Assembly (NCBI GenBank): GCA_018907035.1
Contig: JACCIC010000005.1
Location: forward strand, 3,179,501-3,243,500
Source: Sycobia sp. Sy_11
Lineage: Eukaryota > Arthropoda > Insecta > Hymenoptera > Epichrysomallidae
Reading direction: 5' to 3'
Length of the DNA: 64,000 bases
Part shown: positions 37,184 through 49,560 of the stretch, piece by piece
Layout of the letters: each line of letters begins with the position of its first letter
Position numbering within the stretch: position 1 is the stretch's first letter
Notes under the pieces: generated by a model
Told to the model about the DNA's origin: nothing
What the model saw: the letters and a program-made list of their open reading frames with translations, nothing else
Databases searched by the model: none
Position numbers and translations under genes: made by a program

Positions 37184-37215
37184 CGCCTATATATATATAT
37201 ATATATATATAGGCG
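37184..37215. repeat. Perfect TA palindrome with CGCC ends
   Basis: CGCC followed by an uninterrupted TA core and GGCG; the whole 32 bases are self-complementary. It abuts the hairpin at 37152-37183 with no gap. Confidence 0.93.
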
Positions 37216-37390
37216 CGTCTTTTAACCTACATAACAGGTTCGCCGGCGCGCCAGCCCGACCTATAAAGAAATATTCGGAGAGCGCATCGGCTTTACCCCG
37301 GCTTTATATAAATATATATGTATTCGTCGATCCCATCTCGAGGATCCGAGAGCCCGGCTCCCTTCGTATTTTTGGTGAGGCGGAGGGGAT

Positions 37391-37393
<3 letters not shown>

Positions 37394-37434
<41 letters not shown>

Positions 37435-37446
37435 TTTTTCTCTCCC
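37394..37446. repeat. CT microsatellite
   Basis: (CT)n with one TG interruption and a T-rich end. Confidence 0.96.
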
Positions 37447-37900
37447 TCCCCCTCCGTATGTAGTTTATGTCAAGTGCGGGGCTTAACGCAGGCTCTCTCA
37501 GAGCTGATTCCCGAGCCCGCGAGCTTTCGCCCCAACCCATCCCTCTTTTTTTTTGCGGCACGCCTCCGAGGCAGTCTTCGTCAAGACGCGACTGTTGCTC
37601 TGTCTGGACGAATAAGATCTGTGCATCAATGTGTACGCGTATGTGAATGTATGTATATGTATGCCTGTTTCGCGGAGTTCCACGCGCAGAGATTACGTCG
37701 GGCGTTTTGGAAAGCGAGTGTGTACACAGATAGAGGGAGCCCGTAGCGTATACGAGTGGATTTGGAAAAGCCTCGGTACTTCATTTGTGCGACTATACCG
37801 GGATTTTCCTACTGTCTGGCTGTCATTCTTGCCTTCTTTGAGCCAAATTGTGTACGAGAACGTAAAAGAGCTTATAAATTTTCCGTGGAGCATTTGTATA
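37447..37900. other. Mixed stretch, no gene supported
   Basis: A frame from 37631 to 38053 starts with GTG; from its first ATG (37661) it would encode about 130 aromatic-rich residues with no recognised domain. Confidence 0.4.
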
Positions 37901-38980
37901 TTTATTCAAGATGTTGGAAATTATACGGGACTCTGTGACAAATTTAAGGACGATATAAAATATTGTTTTTACGAATTTTTTCATTTGAAAACGAAAGGAT
38001 TAGCATTGTACATGATCTGGATTCTTTGCGATATATTGTATTTGAACTGGTAGAATATGTTTTTTGACTGTTACTTTCATTTTTATGGAATATTACTTTA
38101 ACCCCATTGATTTCCTTTCGAAAGATAAAATACTCAAATTTAAAAATAGGCCATCATTAAGCTAGAATAGAAACTATTAATATAAAACCATAATTAGAAT
38201 GAAGAAAGATGACACAAACGCAAGCACAACCTTATATAGTAAATTTGGCATAAACGGATGTACAGTATAGTGAGCAGAAACAGCCGTGTGGGTATAAGTA
38301 AAATATTCCAGTACTCGAATAAAGCGCGAATTATAGAACGATTCTACAAACTACGAATTCACGCAGATAATGGAAAACGAAAGACGTTGAAATCTTGTCT
38401 ATTTAATTTTCGTAAAATTGTTAATTTTATTTGAAACTTTTAGTATTTTATTATTTTCTAAATTACGCAATCTATTGCTTCGTTTAAGACTTCGCAAAGG
38501 TTTCGAATTTTCCCGTATTTACACTATGATTATAGTTAATGCGACGTTCCGAAATATCGGCACATCTTTTATTACGTTGTAAATTCTTTATGTGTTTACT
38601 CGCACGCTATATAACATCGCTATCTAAGCAAACCATTTCATAAACACCGTTTGTCTGCCATATGTCTATCCTAGGTTTATTAAGAACCAATAAAGTTTTT
38701 AGATCCTTTTTGTTAAAATTTTCACTTATTATTTATGCTTGATCTATTTCTAATGATTATTTCAAAACATTTATTTGTTATTACTATACTGCGACGTAAC
38801 AACTATCATATCATGTGAAAAGGATCTTTTTGTGAACATTCCTATTCGAGTCTAGTCAAAAAAAACTTCAGCGATATTTATTCGATTCCATTGAGATTTC
38901 ACTTACAACATTCGATCAGAATAACAAAGATCCTGAAATAGAGAAAGAAAAACAAATTGTAGCCCAAACGCATTCGAGCC
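37901..38980. other. AT-rich non-coding DNA
   Basis: No repeat or frame of note. Confidence 0.6.
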
Positions 38981-39640
38981 TATCATAGCAAAAGCTTTCC
39001 GTCAACATTTAAATCTACCACGGGCTCTCGGCGCTCTTTCCATTAGAAAAAAAAAATCGAACTTTACGGTCGGTCCTTCGATCTTCGAATCTTTCGATTC
39101 GATCGGTCGAATTCGCCGCAAATTTCAATTGCAGCGCTCGAGGCGCATATAATTATGAAAATGACAGAAAGATCTTCTCCGAGAAACTAGTCGAAGAGTA
39201 TTAGAAGCAGCTCTCGTCATCTCTTCCACATATATATATACATGTGTATACGATGAAAAGCGATAGCGACGCAAGCGCGCGCGCGCGCCTCACCAAACTC
39301 GATTCGTTCTACTTGCTATTCAAGACGAAAACAACCAAAAGGAAAAGGTGAAAGAGGGCCCAGAGTTTGCCGCTCAGAATCAAATTCTCTGCGAGCGTTC
39401 GCGCATACGTGGAAGGGGGGGGTGGTAATACGGGCCCCCGCCGTAAACGTTAAAGAGGGCACGACGCACATGCCGCGGGCCCGCGGGTAGAAGGGGGAAG
39501 GGTGATCCGGCTCGTAATCACGTTGCCATTGGACTTTGCGGCGAAAGTTTAAAAGCCCGCTGGAGGGAGGGGATGAAAAAGTATGCGTCTGTGTGTGCGC
39601 GTGCGCGTGCGTGTAGAGGCGAATGGAAGGCAGTTTTCGC
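38981..39640. other. GC-rich island
   Basis: Contains TCGATC/TCGAAT-type repeats at 39064-39112 with a small hairpin (CGAATC-TTTC-GATTCG, 39086-39101), a (CG)n run near 39278-39287, eight G at 39415-39422 and AACGTTAAAGAGGGC at about 39447. A TG/CG alternation lies at 39588-39612. Confidence 0.5.
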
Positions 39641-39704
39641 TTTGAATTTTGTATCGGGGCGCAGCTCTTAGGCTGGGAAAAAATTCACTTATGAGTCTAC
39701 TTTA

Positions 39705-39782
39705 TACTTCTTCCTCCCCTTCTCCTTTTCCACTTCTTTTTTTTCTTCTTCTGCCTCTTCTTCCAATACTTTTTTGCCCCGT
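39705..39782. repeat. Pyrimidine-rich low-complexity stretch
   Basis: TTC/CTT/T-run sequence for about 75 bases; it accounts for a Ser/Pro/Leu/Phe-rich frame on the plus strand. Confidence 0.85.
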
Positions 39783-40900
39783 CACTGTTCTTCGAAAGTT
39801 AAGATGTTTATATATAGGTCTTAACCCTATTCCGAATTCTTTTACTTCGTTCACAAATTTTATATCCTGTAAAATTCCGAACTGATCGACGCGCATATAG
39901 CGCTGAATTAATTTAGCGTATGACAAATTCGCTCAATCTATCAAACTTGGTGTTCGAATTCCAATTATTTTAATCGAAGAATCTGCGGAATTTACGTCTA
40001 AACTAAAATCACTTCTTGCTAGATATATTGAATGAAATAAGGGAAGAGGTTTTTAAACTACGTTCCTTGAAAGGCTGTGATTTACATTAGAGATTTCTAT
40101 ATTTTTCGATGCAAAGATGATCTCGAGTCTGAGGCGTCCGTTGAATTAGTGCCTCATGAATAAAATATTGTCACATTTATATTTTCTTATTTTTGATGAA
40201 CAAAGTAAAGAAAACTTGAAATTCTTATATTTGATAAAAAAGCTTTACCGTTCGTTCGAAGATTCGTATTATATTAAGTAAAATAGTCCTCTATGATTAT
40301 CATTATATCTTGTCGAGTGAGATTTATATAATAAAGTAATCAATGCACATTTGTCGCAAAATAAGCATAATAGTTTCTTGCCCGCAATCAGCAAAGTCAT
40401 ACCGAATGCTAATTAAAATTAATGAACTCGGATCAAATTCCATCCTTATTAAGACGGCAGGATAATTCGAATAAAGAGGTTTGCCCGAGCGTTTAATGAC
40501 AAAGTTATAAAGTCCAATCTAAAATTTCAATATATCCACAATTCAATTTAATCATTTTATTTCTATAACATCAGACATTGAGACAAGGAACAGATCTTAT
40601 TTCATCCAAATAGGACGAAATGGGCATTTTGTTTTAATCGTACATGTAAATTAAAAAATAAAAAAATAAAACGACGACGTTCGCTGAGAAACAATCATTC
40701 ATTTTTAAGTTATTTATTCTATTCGTTTCGCTCTTTACTATTTCAAAATAAAAATTGAGTAACAGCGAACCATCTTATATTACGTAATACCTAAGACATT
40801 AAAAATAATTACACCCCAAATTCAATTGACAAGCGCGCGATGTACGTAATTCGCTATAAACGAACTTACGTCTCTTTTCGACCAAAAGAATCTCTCTCCA
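39783..40900. other. AT-rich non-coding DNA
   Basis: No microsatellite and no frame of interest. Confidence 0.6.
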
Positions 40901-41123
40901 CTTACCCGATTTTTATTTCATTCGATTAGCCTTTTAAACTCGTTGAATAGTCGCCGGCCTTTTAGAATTCTGCACACGCCCTTCGAACCTCCCGCGGTAT
41001 AATCGCTCGAAAGAGTGAAAAATGCAAATCGAAGCCCACGCCAATGCGCTTCGAAGCGATATTCAAATACACCTATACGTATGTAAAGATACCCGAGTTT
41101 TCCATCTCTCGCTCTCGTGTGCA

Positions 41124-41187
<64 letters not shown>

Positions 41188-41560
41188 TCTCGACGCCTCC
41201 ATTAACAAGGAAAGTTACGGGGCCGCGTGTTCGAATCCATCGATTCCACCGCTGCGGAGCCGACGTGCTCCTCGGTTTTGTACGCTCGGCGGGCGAACTT
41301 TACGGATTATGCAATAATTTCGGGAATTGCTCGATAATTTATAAAGGAGTTAAAGAGGGCCGAGCCGGCGCCGCGCGGCGGGCACATTCTAATGCGCGCG
41401 AGCACGCGCGGAACGGCACTTTGCCGGGGTTTTCATAGTCACGAGCCTCCCTCCTCGCCCCGATCCCTCGCATAATTAAACCGACGAAATTGCATTAGGG
41501 CCTCGGGCTGAGAGCTCGATTTTCCCTCGTTAAATTCGGATTGTGGAAAAATAGTCGGGT
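40901..41560. other. CG-rich patch around a TA tract
   Basis: CG-rich sequence on both sides of the AT repeat at 41128-41183, with GGAGTTAAAGAGGGCC at about 41343. A TTCGAATCC string near 41230 resembles a tRNA T-loop but is not flanked by pairing arms. Confidence 0.5.
41128..41183. repeat. AT microsatellite
   Basis: Pure AT repeat of about 56 bases. Confidence 0.97.
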
Positions 41561-42330
41561 TCCAGCGGTCCGTGGAAAGAATCGCATCGTTTCGACAGGT
41601 CACTGCATGAAGAATCAAATCAATTTTCGTTTGAAATCACATGTTTCGGTAAAAGGAGCTTTTAACTATACTATCAATTAAGCTTTCCAAATAAGTAAAG
41701 AATTCGAATAGTTTAAGTATTCGAGTAAACGGTTCACTAAGAAATAGAATTCTTAATCTCTTACACGTGAGCGTAAATTAGAAAACTTTGTGAATTTTTT
41801 TCTGCACGTGACATGATAATCCCATTCGTAGGTTCGAATGGAAGCCGTTCCGCTTGGATTTTCTAATGCACCGTTCGTGCTAAATTTACGTTAGTCAGTC
41901 TATGGTATTTGTAATTGAGCGTGAAGCGATGAAATGCGCACGTTTCGAGCACACTCGAGTATTTCTGCCTCGCTATTACAGATGTTTGAATATTTAAGAG
42001 ATTTTAGTTCTTTTTTTTCACAATTAACCATACATCAAGAAAAAATCGGGGACAATTTATTCTTCATAATTTAATTTCTTTAATACATTTTTTATCAAAA
42101 TTTTTTAACAAAAATCAACAATTCTATTACTTGTTTGAATTAGAGGAAATTATACATTTGAAGCTGTGTAATCGTCGTATATATTTTAAAGCAATGGTAT
42201 ATAACTTTTTATTCGATCGTAAAAGTATGCTGTAAGTTTAATATCTAATATTAGCAGCGTTAATCCCCTCCCTGCCACGTGCAAGTACGAAAAGAAAGTA
42301 TGGCCTACAAATTTCAAAGAATAATCCACT
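41561..42330. other. AT-rich non-coding DNA
   Basis: Nothing recognisable beyond short T runs. Confidence 0.6.
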
Positions 42331-42452
42331 TCAAAGGAGGCACACGAGCTCGCTTTTATTTTAAAATTTACGTTTCGCCGACGCCGGCCGCACGGCGTCG
42401 AGAGGCGCATAAAGCGCGGGGAGCAAAATTGAGAGGGGGCGAGGGAGAGAGG

Positions 42453-42476
42453 CAGAGAGAGAGAGAGAGAGAGAGA
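42453..42476. repeat. GA microsatellite
   Basis: (AG)n of 24 bases. Confidence 0.95.
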
Positions 42477-43103
42477 TGAAGGTGGTAGCGTCGGAATTTC
42501 ACTACACGAAAAGGCATCGTTCCTCCTGCCACGGGAACGGGGGGCCGTAACGCAGCGGCGAATTATGTACCGTGAGCCAATGGCCGAGAGAGTTGGGCCA
42601 ATCGCGCCGGCCGCATTGTTCGCGCCCGCGACTCGTTCGAACGAGGAGAGCCGACTCTCGATTGGCCAATTGGCCCGTCGATCTCGAGCACGCGAGCGCC
42701 TTCTTCTATCGCCGCGGCGCTATATATCGTTGCTCCCCACACCCGACCCCCCGGCTAACTAACTGGCCTACGTACTAATGGGATTCGGACGAGGTTTTGT
42801 CGTTCGACCAGCTGGGCCGCATTCAGCCCCCCCCCCCTCGCCCGCAATCGAATTTGGACGCTTACGCTGGCTCGCCCCCACCCCCCCGCCCCTTCGACCT
42901 CCCTATTCTCTCGATTCACGTGCGAGGAGTCGAAACTTTTAACGTAATTAAACCGGTATGTACCCGGGAAAAGCGGGCGTACGCGGAGAAAGTGGAGCGA
43001 GCGCTCGCCCCGCGTCGATGTTTGACTGACAGTGGAAAATTGACTTTTTTTTTCTTCATTATATCCGCGTATGCATATATCCTCGCCCAGGCTATCGTGT
43101 ATG

Positions 43104-43106
<3 letters not shown>

Positions 43107-43143
<37 letters not shown>
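43107..43143. repeat. TA microsatellite
   Basis: (TA)n of about 37 bases preceded by two TATG units. Confidence 0.96.
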
Positions 43144-43146
<3 letters not shown>

Positions 43147-43290
43147 GCGACTCGGCTGCTCCACAATTTTTTTGCGCGCGCTCGGCGATTGATAATTTCA
43201 ATGGCTTTCAATTTCATTTTCGATTCGAAGCTCTCGGCCGCAGGAGTCGAATAAAAGTTTAGGCGATAGCCGCCGAGCGGTCTTTTCTTT

Positions 43291-44095
43291 ATTGAAATCA
43301 TCGATTTTGAGGAGTGTATTAGCGAGTTGTAATCAAAAAATCGAGGAAAAAAAAACAGGATTTTCAAAAAAATTTGATAATTTTGTTGGATAATGAATTA
43401 TTTAATGATTCCTATTTTACCACGCAAATGTGCAAAACACAGATTTTCGTCCGACTCGGCAGGCAGTCGAGTGAGCGTTGCACTTACGCCCTAGGCATGG
43501 AAGGGCAGAAAAAAAAAGCTACCCGTACGTTTGGGCATGGCTGATTCTGTCGAAGCAAGCATGACTATTAGTATAAAACTCAATTGTGACATGTTCGAAG
43601 CCATTGCAATAATCGAAATTTACAAAGAAAAACAAATAATATGCACTAATTGAATAAAGCGATCGTGCAAGCACTGTCTATGTGTTAGACGCTATAACTT
43701 CAGAGAGCGCGTACATTTCCCACTTCCTTGACGCATTTATGCCACCATTAATGTACTTGACTGACACTTACACTTGTGTACGGGAGCGATTAATGTAATC
43801 CAACGATATCCATCTATTCTTACCTATTAAACAGAAAAAAAATAATCAATATCAGCTCTAATCAATATCGATAATGTTATTTAGCAAAAATTCTTCAATA
43901 ATAAAAGATAACAATCACATACAGTGAACATAGAAAATGAACAATACCACATTCAATATAGAGAGTTGTGAAATAGGAGAAAGATATCATCTCGCGCTCG
44001 AATAAATCCCCGCGAACAATGAGCCTTTGTTATCATTATACCAATAACGTTCGTTCAAATATATATATACATCTTTTATCACGCTAACTATACAA
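43291..44095. other. AT-rich non-coding DNA with a minus-strand splice-like pair
   Basis: On the minus strand a T8-CTGCCCTTCC tract ending in TAG (about 43492) is followed 80 bases later by GGTAAAAT (about 43412). No gene is recognised. The rest is plain. Confidence 0.4.

Positions 44096-44098
<3 letters not shown>

Positions 44099-44141
<43 letters not shown>
44099..44141. repeat. TA microsatellite
   Basis: (TA)n of about 43 bases, with a smaller TA run at 44060-44069. Confidence 0.96.
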
Positions 44142-44143
<2 letters not shown>

Positions 44144-44318
44144 GCAATTTATCCAGCAGCAATAATTCTGCATCTAAATCAACGCTCGGGAATCGCGCGT
44201 CTCCCCGACGGACGTCGACTAAGCATTCCCTCGTTCGCGGAACTTCGCGTCATACCGGGGGAATCGCCCAAGCGCTCGGATTTTCCATTTGTCCACGGGG
44301 ACCGAGACGAAAGTAGAG

Positions 44319-44373
<55 letters not shown>

Positions 44374-44680
44374 GAGAAAGCGACGGGGGGGGGAGTAAGA
44401 TGACTAGGTCGATCGACTCCTCGGAGGGCCGCTTTAAGCTTCTTACGATCCGCGATATGCTAACTTCGCTTTTGCGCTCGATCTCTGAACTGTCGTGGGC
44501 GCGTTCGCGGAACATTGGAGCTCCGGTCGGTCAAGGAGTTCGGCTTCATTAGCGAATGGCGCTCACTAGATTGCAGCAACCTTGCCGACGAAAATCAGAC
44601 TCTGCCAATGCCCGACGATATCTGTAAGCGTCGCATTTTTATCGGATTCGTTGATTATTATCGCTTCGTCCAAGGGAACA
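44142..44680. other. CG-rich patch with GA tract
   Basis: CG-rich on both sides of the GA tract at 44325-44369, then nine G at 44385-44393. Frames across it are Glu/Arg or Ser/Leu repeats; the 74-codon frame at 44515-44739 is non-repetitive but unrecognised. Confidence 0.5.
44325..44369. repeat. GA microsatellite
   Basis: Pure (AG)n of 45 bases. Confidence 0.97.
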
Positions 44681-47120
44681 ACGCACTCCGTAGATACATG
44701 AACATGCATGCACAGATACATGAACTGAAATTTGTATAAATTGTATTGGAGTTCATTTTAATTTCTATTTTTAAACAATTTAATTGTATACGGTTCCTTA
44801 TTTTCAGATAGAAATTATTGATCAATTAAAAAAATATGATAGACATATTTTTTTTTGTCATATTCTCAATAGAGTTGAATGCACGCGGAGATGCTTCCGA
44901 ACCAATATTTTCGAAGCACTAAATTTGAGGTTAATCCGAAACACGCGTTACGAATCCATCAATCGGCTTTTGGGAGTTCTATTCTTTTGGGCATTCTATT
45001 CTTTTAATTGGCAGGCATAAAAAACGAGCGAAAGAATCCAGGAACCTACGCTGAGCGTCAATTCGAAGTGCAAAGTGAAGTAGAAGTGCAAAAGCTCTTA
45101 TTACCGCGATGAGTAATTGTCGCCTGGTTTTGTTTTTTTTTTTTGTTTTTGCTTCTCGCGAATAATTGCAAATGACGCAACACGAAGCCGAAAAAAGCCA
45201 AGCAGTCAGTTCACCTTGATGTGCTACTTTGGTTGGCTTTGGTTAGTCTTGACAACCAAAGATACCAAAAAGAAGAATTCTTTTTTTCGTGTTTCATCAG
45301 TTATGCCGGCGAGCCTACCGGGTTGTCTAAAACGCAACGTATACAAATTTGATTTTATTTTCATTCAACAAATTTTTATTGAGATTCAATTTTTCCCTGT
45401 AAAACGTTTCAATCATCATAGATCAATATTTGTTTTGATTTTTCTCTTATGAAAAAAGGTTTTTTTATAGATGCAGCATCAATTGTTCTTTCCCGAATGA
45501 GGTACGCTTTTATGCATTAAAAGTTTAGTATTTTGAGAATGGAAAATAACTTTAACCGAAAAAGATTAATTAATTTTATTATATATTTTAAACTTCAGAG
45601 ATTAAGTGCACTATTAAATTTAATACGTGATAAAGATTGGTTAATTTATACATTCGGTACATTTTGAAGTGGTTATACGAGACTGTAGTTTATGTTGAAA
45701 ATTCGGACGAAATTTACAATGATAACGTCGCCTATTTTAACGCATAAAGCGTATTAAATAAATTAAAATTAATGTAATACAGTTGTGTCTTTCACGCTGT
45801 GCCAAATTTTTCCAACTCGAACATACATTCTTGCATTCTTAAGCAAACTTAATTTGCATGCAAATTTTCTGCATAAGGTCAACTCTTTTGAAAAAAAAAA
45901 AGAAGAAATTATTAATATTATCATCGCGCGGAAAATTACGTTAAACGAAATTTGTGGAGATTAAATTTATACGCTTAAAATATAGCACGCGAAGGTACGA
46001 GGTAAAAAAATTTTGGCAAACCTCGTGTTAAAAAATTTATTAGCGCGAACGCCGCGATTTCAATCGGCGTAAAGTTTTATCGAATTCGTTGAAAAGCTAA
46101 TTGTTTAAAAAATTCACGAAATTACTCGTGTGCTTGAGTATGCTACTTCCGCTGCAGGCACTTATTCGCGAACGAAGACGTATCAATGGTGGCGTAAACC
46201 CTTATATCGCTTGTATTATAGACGTTTCGGATCGAGAAATGCGTTTCTCAATACGAACTACGATATCGGATCCGCCATTACAGAGGCGCAATTACGATTA
46301 TTCGACTATAGCTGCAGCTGGCTGCTACTAAATTTTCGGAGCAGATTCGAGATTCGCGAAATTAGCGAATACGTCCTTAAGCTAATGATGGGAGTGATTT
46401 TTGCATAATAAACGACGAACATTTATTTCAGATCAAACAAAAAGGTCGCAAAATCGCCTGTTTCTTCATAGTGCATAGACGAGAAAAAGGTATATATAAA
46501 TATATATTTCGTTTCAAATTACTCGTTGCGAAATCTTCGGACCAGTATATGAAATTTGTTTCTTGAATTTTTTTTCAAAAATCGCCGTTAATTAGGAATG
46601 GAAAAGTTTCTGATAGTAAGGATATTGTTAATTTTTGGTGGCGATTTTTCAATCCAAAGTGATTACAAATAACTCTGTCATATTTTCCTTAATTTCTTTC
46701 AGTTGTATTTATATTTTTCGAGATGATTTCACCCAATGCGAGCCCGGCAGAATTGATTTAAAAACTAGTTAAACATTTTTTGCTCGTGACAATAGATTAT
46801 TATATGTTGGGAAATTAATTCTATTGAAAAATGAAATTCAGAATGATTTTCTATACATTAGTGTTGTTTAAATTCTTTTCTTTTGGTGGTAATACAATCC
46901 CCCAGCAGGAACGATTTCTAAAGATGTCGAGGAAAAAAATCCGAAAGCAACACTCGTGATAATTTGTTCGCAACGAGTAATTCGATAATAAGGACACATT
47001 TGTATCGAATTCTCTCAGTTATCCGTAAATCGTGAATGGAGACAGAAGAAAGCTCGACTTTTTCAAATCTATAAAATCTACGAGATATTTTTCAGATCTC
47101 ACAGACTATAAATGTAGAAA
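44681..47120. other. AT-rich desert
   Basis: Contains unrecognised frames of 70-110 codons (45117-45452, 46101-46331 and 46130-46408 plus); the latter two overlap in different frames. No splice, promoter or family evidence. Confidence 0.55.
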
Positions 47121-47752
47121 TCCGTTCGGTCGGACTGGAACATCCCAAGGAATCCGTGCTTCATAGCCCGACTGCTCAATCGAACATACCGAGATAATCC
47201 GACGGCGCGTCCCCCGGACCGATTGAACAGCCGAGCGGCTGGAAAACTGATGTCCCTCGTGGAAAGAGGCAACCGCGGTACACCTTCATAACCGACTCAA
47301 GTGTCGCTGCCCGCGCGTCAAGTTTCCGGCGCGGCTCGTCGCCCGCTCCCTTTGTCTCAGTATGCGACCGCAAGTGTCGCTCGGATCGCATCGGCCGCAC
47401 AATTACGCGAACGGGGCAGGCTCTCGCCAACGGTATCGGTCGACAAAATTGCCACGTTAGTCGCGCTGTGCAGGCCCAGCTGACAAGACGCAACTGCGCC
47501 CGACACTCCCCGCCTCGACGTTCCTCGCGCTTGCCCGAATCCACCGTGCCTCGACTTTTGCGCGCGGCCGCGCGTCCTTGCCGGGCGCGGAATCGGCTAG
47601 CCCGGGGACGCGCCGCGCGTGTATACAACACGGTCGCGCAATTCTGGACTGCATTGTTATCGCGCGGTGCGCAATTATTCGGACGAGCTGCCGCGTCGGC
47701 AGGCGCGCAATCAACAATCACCCCCAAATTGAAGCCGCCTCTAGGTCTCCGC

Positions 47753-47755
<3 letters not shown>
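47121..47755. other. CG-rich island
   Basis: Stop-poor CG-rich DNA. A minus frame spanning 47176-47976 is 266 codons long only because it runs through two TA tracts and this island; its middle is Arg/Ala-rich and two overlapping plus frames are as long. No domain visible. Confidence 0.55.

Positions 47756-47801
<46 letters not shown>
47756..47801. repeat. TA microsatellite
   Basis: Pure (TA)n of about 46 bases at the island edge. Confidence 0.97.
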
Positions 47802-47802
<1 letters not shown>

Positions 47803-47935
47803 GAAGTCGCTGTTTTGCAGCTTTGGTGCAATTACGCTCCCGTTCGAGGAAAGGGAGAGGGAGAAAGGGCAAACGAGGGAGAGAGAGAAATAGAATGACA
47901 GCAAAATAGCAATTTCGATAAAATACACAAATGAA

Positions 47936-47966
<31 letters not shown>

Positions 47967-47967
47967 T
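47936..47967. repeat. TA microsatellite
   Basis: (TA)n of about 26 bases followed by CATATATT. Confidence 0.95.
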
Positions 47968-48480
47968 TAAGAACAATAGTATTAGTATTTTAGTAAAAAA
48001 ACTGCTGCAATTCCTTCATTCGTTTTAATAAATCATTATTAATAAATCAGCAAATTTTAATAAATAATCAGGGTAACGATAAATACATATAACACTATTT
48101 AAATTGAACTAAGCTCCCTTTTATTCGATCTATCCTATAATTTATAAAGTTTTATTTATAAAATTATATAATTACTCGAAGCATAAGAATAAGTAATGAT
48201 CTTTCGGAATTTAAAAAAATAGTAATAAAATAATTCTGGTTTCTGACATATATATATAATAAGAAGCATAAATCGATACAAAAGGTCATTTTAAACTAAA
48301 ATGTAGAAGTTATATAATATTAAATAAAACCGCTGATAATCCTCTTGAGACAGATGTAAAGATACACTGAGCAAATATTTTAAAGGCGCATACATAAAAC
48401 CTAAATACCATATGTCCTGATAATACTTGGTGGCAAATAATTCCAGACTTACGCGCTGCTATTATGTTTAAACAGAATTT
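47968..48480. other. AT-rich non-coding DNA
   Basis: Nothing recognisable. Confidence 0.6.
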
Positions 48481-49560
48481 TCGCAGCCCGAAGTCGTACT
48501 ACAAACGACGATAATAATACGGTCTAAAAGGGCAGGCTCTACAGTCCCGACAATATTATCGACTCGACGAAATCTAAATCTGCCGGGCGAATATCATCGT
48601 TTCCCAATATATGGACTAATAAGGACAGGCCAACGTATCGCCTTCGTACGCCACGTACATACATTATTATCAGAGCCCAGGGAGAGCGGGTGGATGGTGG
48701 TGGGTGAGTGGCAGCGAACCCCGGGGAAAATTGGGCAGGAACGACGCGCCAGATGATTACACGGACGAGGTATGGATTAGCGAAAAAGAGGGGGAGTGGG
48801 AGGAGGAATTGTGGTGGGGGGAGAGGCTATCGTGTATAACAACGTTACCAAGGCCGCTCGGAAGTCCATTAAGAGACAATGACGGCCGCGACGCGATGAT
48901 GAGTATATTTAGAGGATAATGTGTACTTTATCGGACGCGCTTATAACCCGCCCAGCTTTATGGATTGCCGGTAAATTTTGCATGCTAACACCATATATAT
49001 ATATAGGGTCTGCATAGAAATCGCCAAGCCAACCGGATCGAATCGGCTCGTTATTATTCACTTTCCTTAGTTGCGAACGACAATCGTTGGACAATGAACG
49101 GCGCCGAGGAGCGCGATTTAATCATAACATCATTCGCGTCTCCAATATAAATATCAACCATAACCCGAGGTTCGCCATCTATGTATAATTCAAATCCGTC
49201 TAAAATCTCGGCTCCTCTGGCTAATTAGCGCAACGATTGTTTGCCCGTCGCGCTCGTGCCTCGGCCTCGGCCGAGGGAGCATTCAATTCGATTCGCGGCG
49301 AACGCCTTTACGAGTTGACCGTGGGTGCAGGAGGAGGAGGAGGCTGGGGGGGGGCTGTAATTTGGCCGTTCTCAAAATTACGCAGGTATCTTCGTGTGCC
49401 GGTCGATGTGTGCGCGCGGGGCCTCTCGATGCGGCGTATTACGCATCGCGTGCGCCCCGTCCGTTGCAACGACCGAGGGCGTTCCTTTTATTACCGGGCA
49501 TAAATCTGCCCCTATTTACAGTTGCCCCCGTATAAACAAGATTTATCAACGCCGACTAAA
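48481..49560. other. Mixed CG-containing stretch
   Basis: G-rich at 48680-48830, CG-rich at 49220-49500 with nine G at 49346-49354. CTGGCTAATTAGCGCAACG lies near 49217. The 88-codon frame at 49237-49503 begins with TTG rather than ATG and is Arg/Gly/Ala-rich. Confidence 0.45.

Larger units (their letters stand above)
42331..43290. other. GC-rich island with GA and TA tracts
   Basis: GA tract at 42453-42476, eleven C at 42827-42837, seven C near 42881, TA tract at 43107-43143. A CCAATGGC...GGCCAATCGC pair (about 42577-42606) and GATTGGCCAATTGGCCC (about 42660) are CCAAT-box-like clusters. Confidence 0.5.

Noticed and set aside
39945..39965. TTGGTGTTCGAATTCCAA resembling a tRNA T-arm
   Set aside because: Stem of only four pairs and a loop of the wrong size; no other tRNA arms.
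41225..41245. TTCGAATCC resembling a tRNA T-loop
   Set aside because: No pairing T-arm, no acceptor stem and no A-box at the right distance.
46101..46408. Overlapping plus frames of 76 and 92 codons
   Set aside because: They are in different frames over the same bases, and neither shows a motif or transposase signature.
47176..47976. 266-codon minus frame, one of the longest open frames
   Set aside because: It is built from two TA tracts (Tyr-Ile repeats) and a stop-poor CG island, with equally long frames on the other strand.
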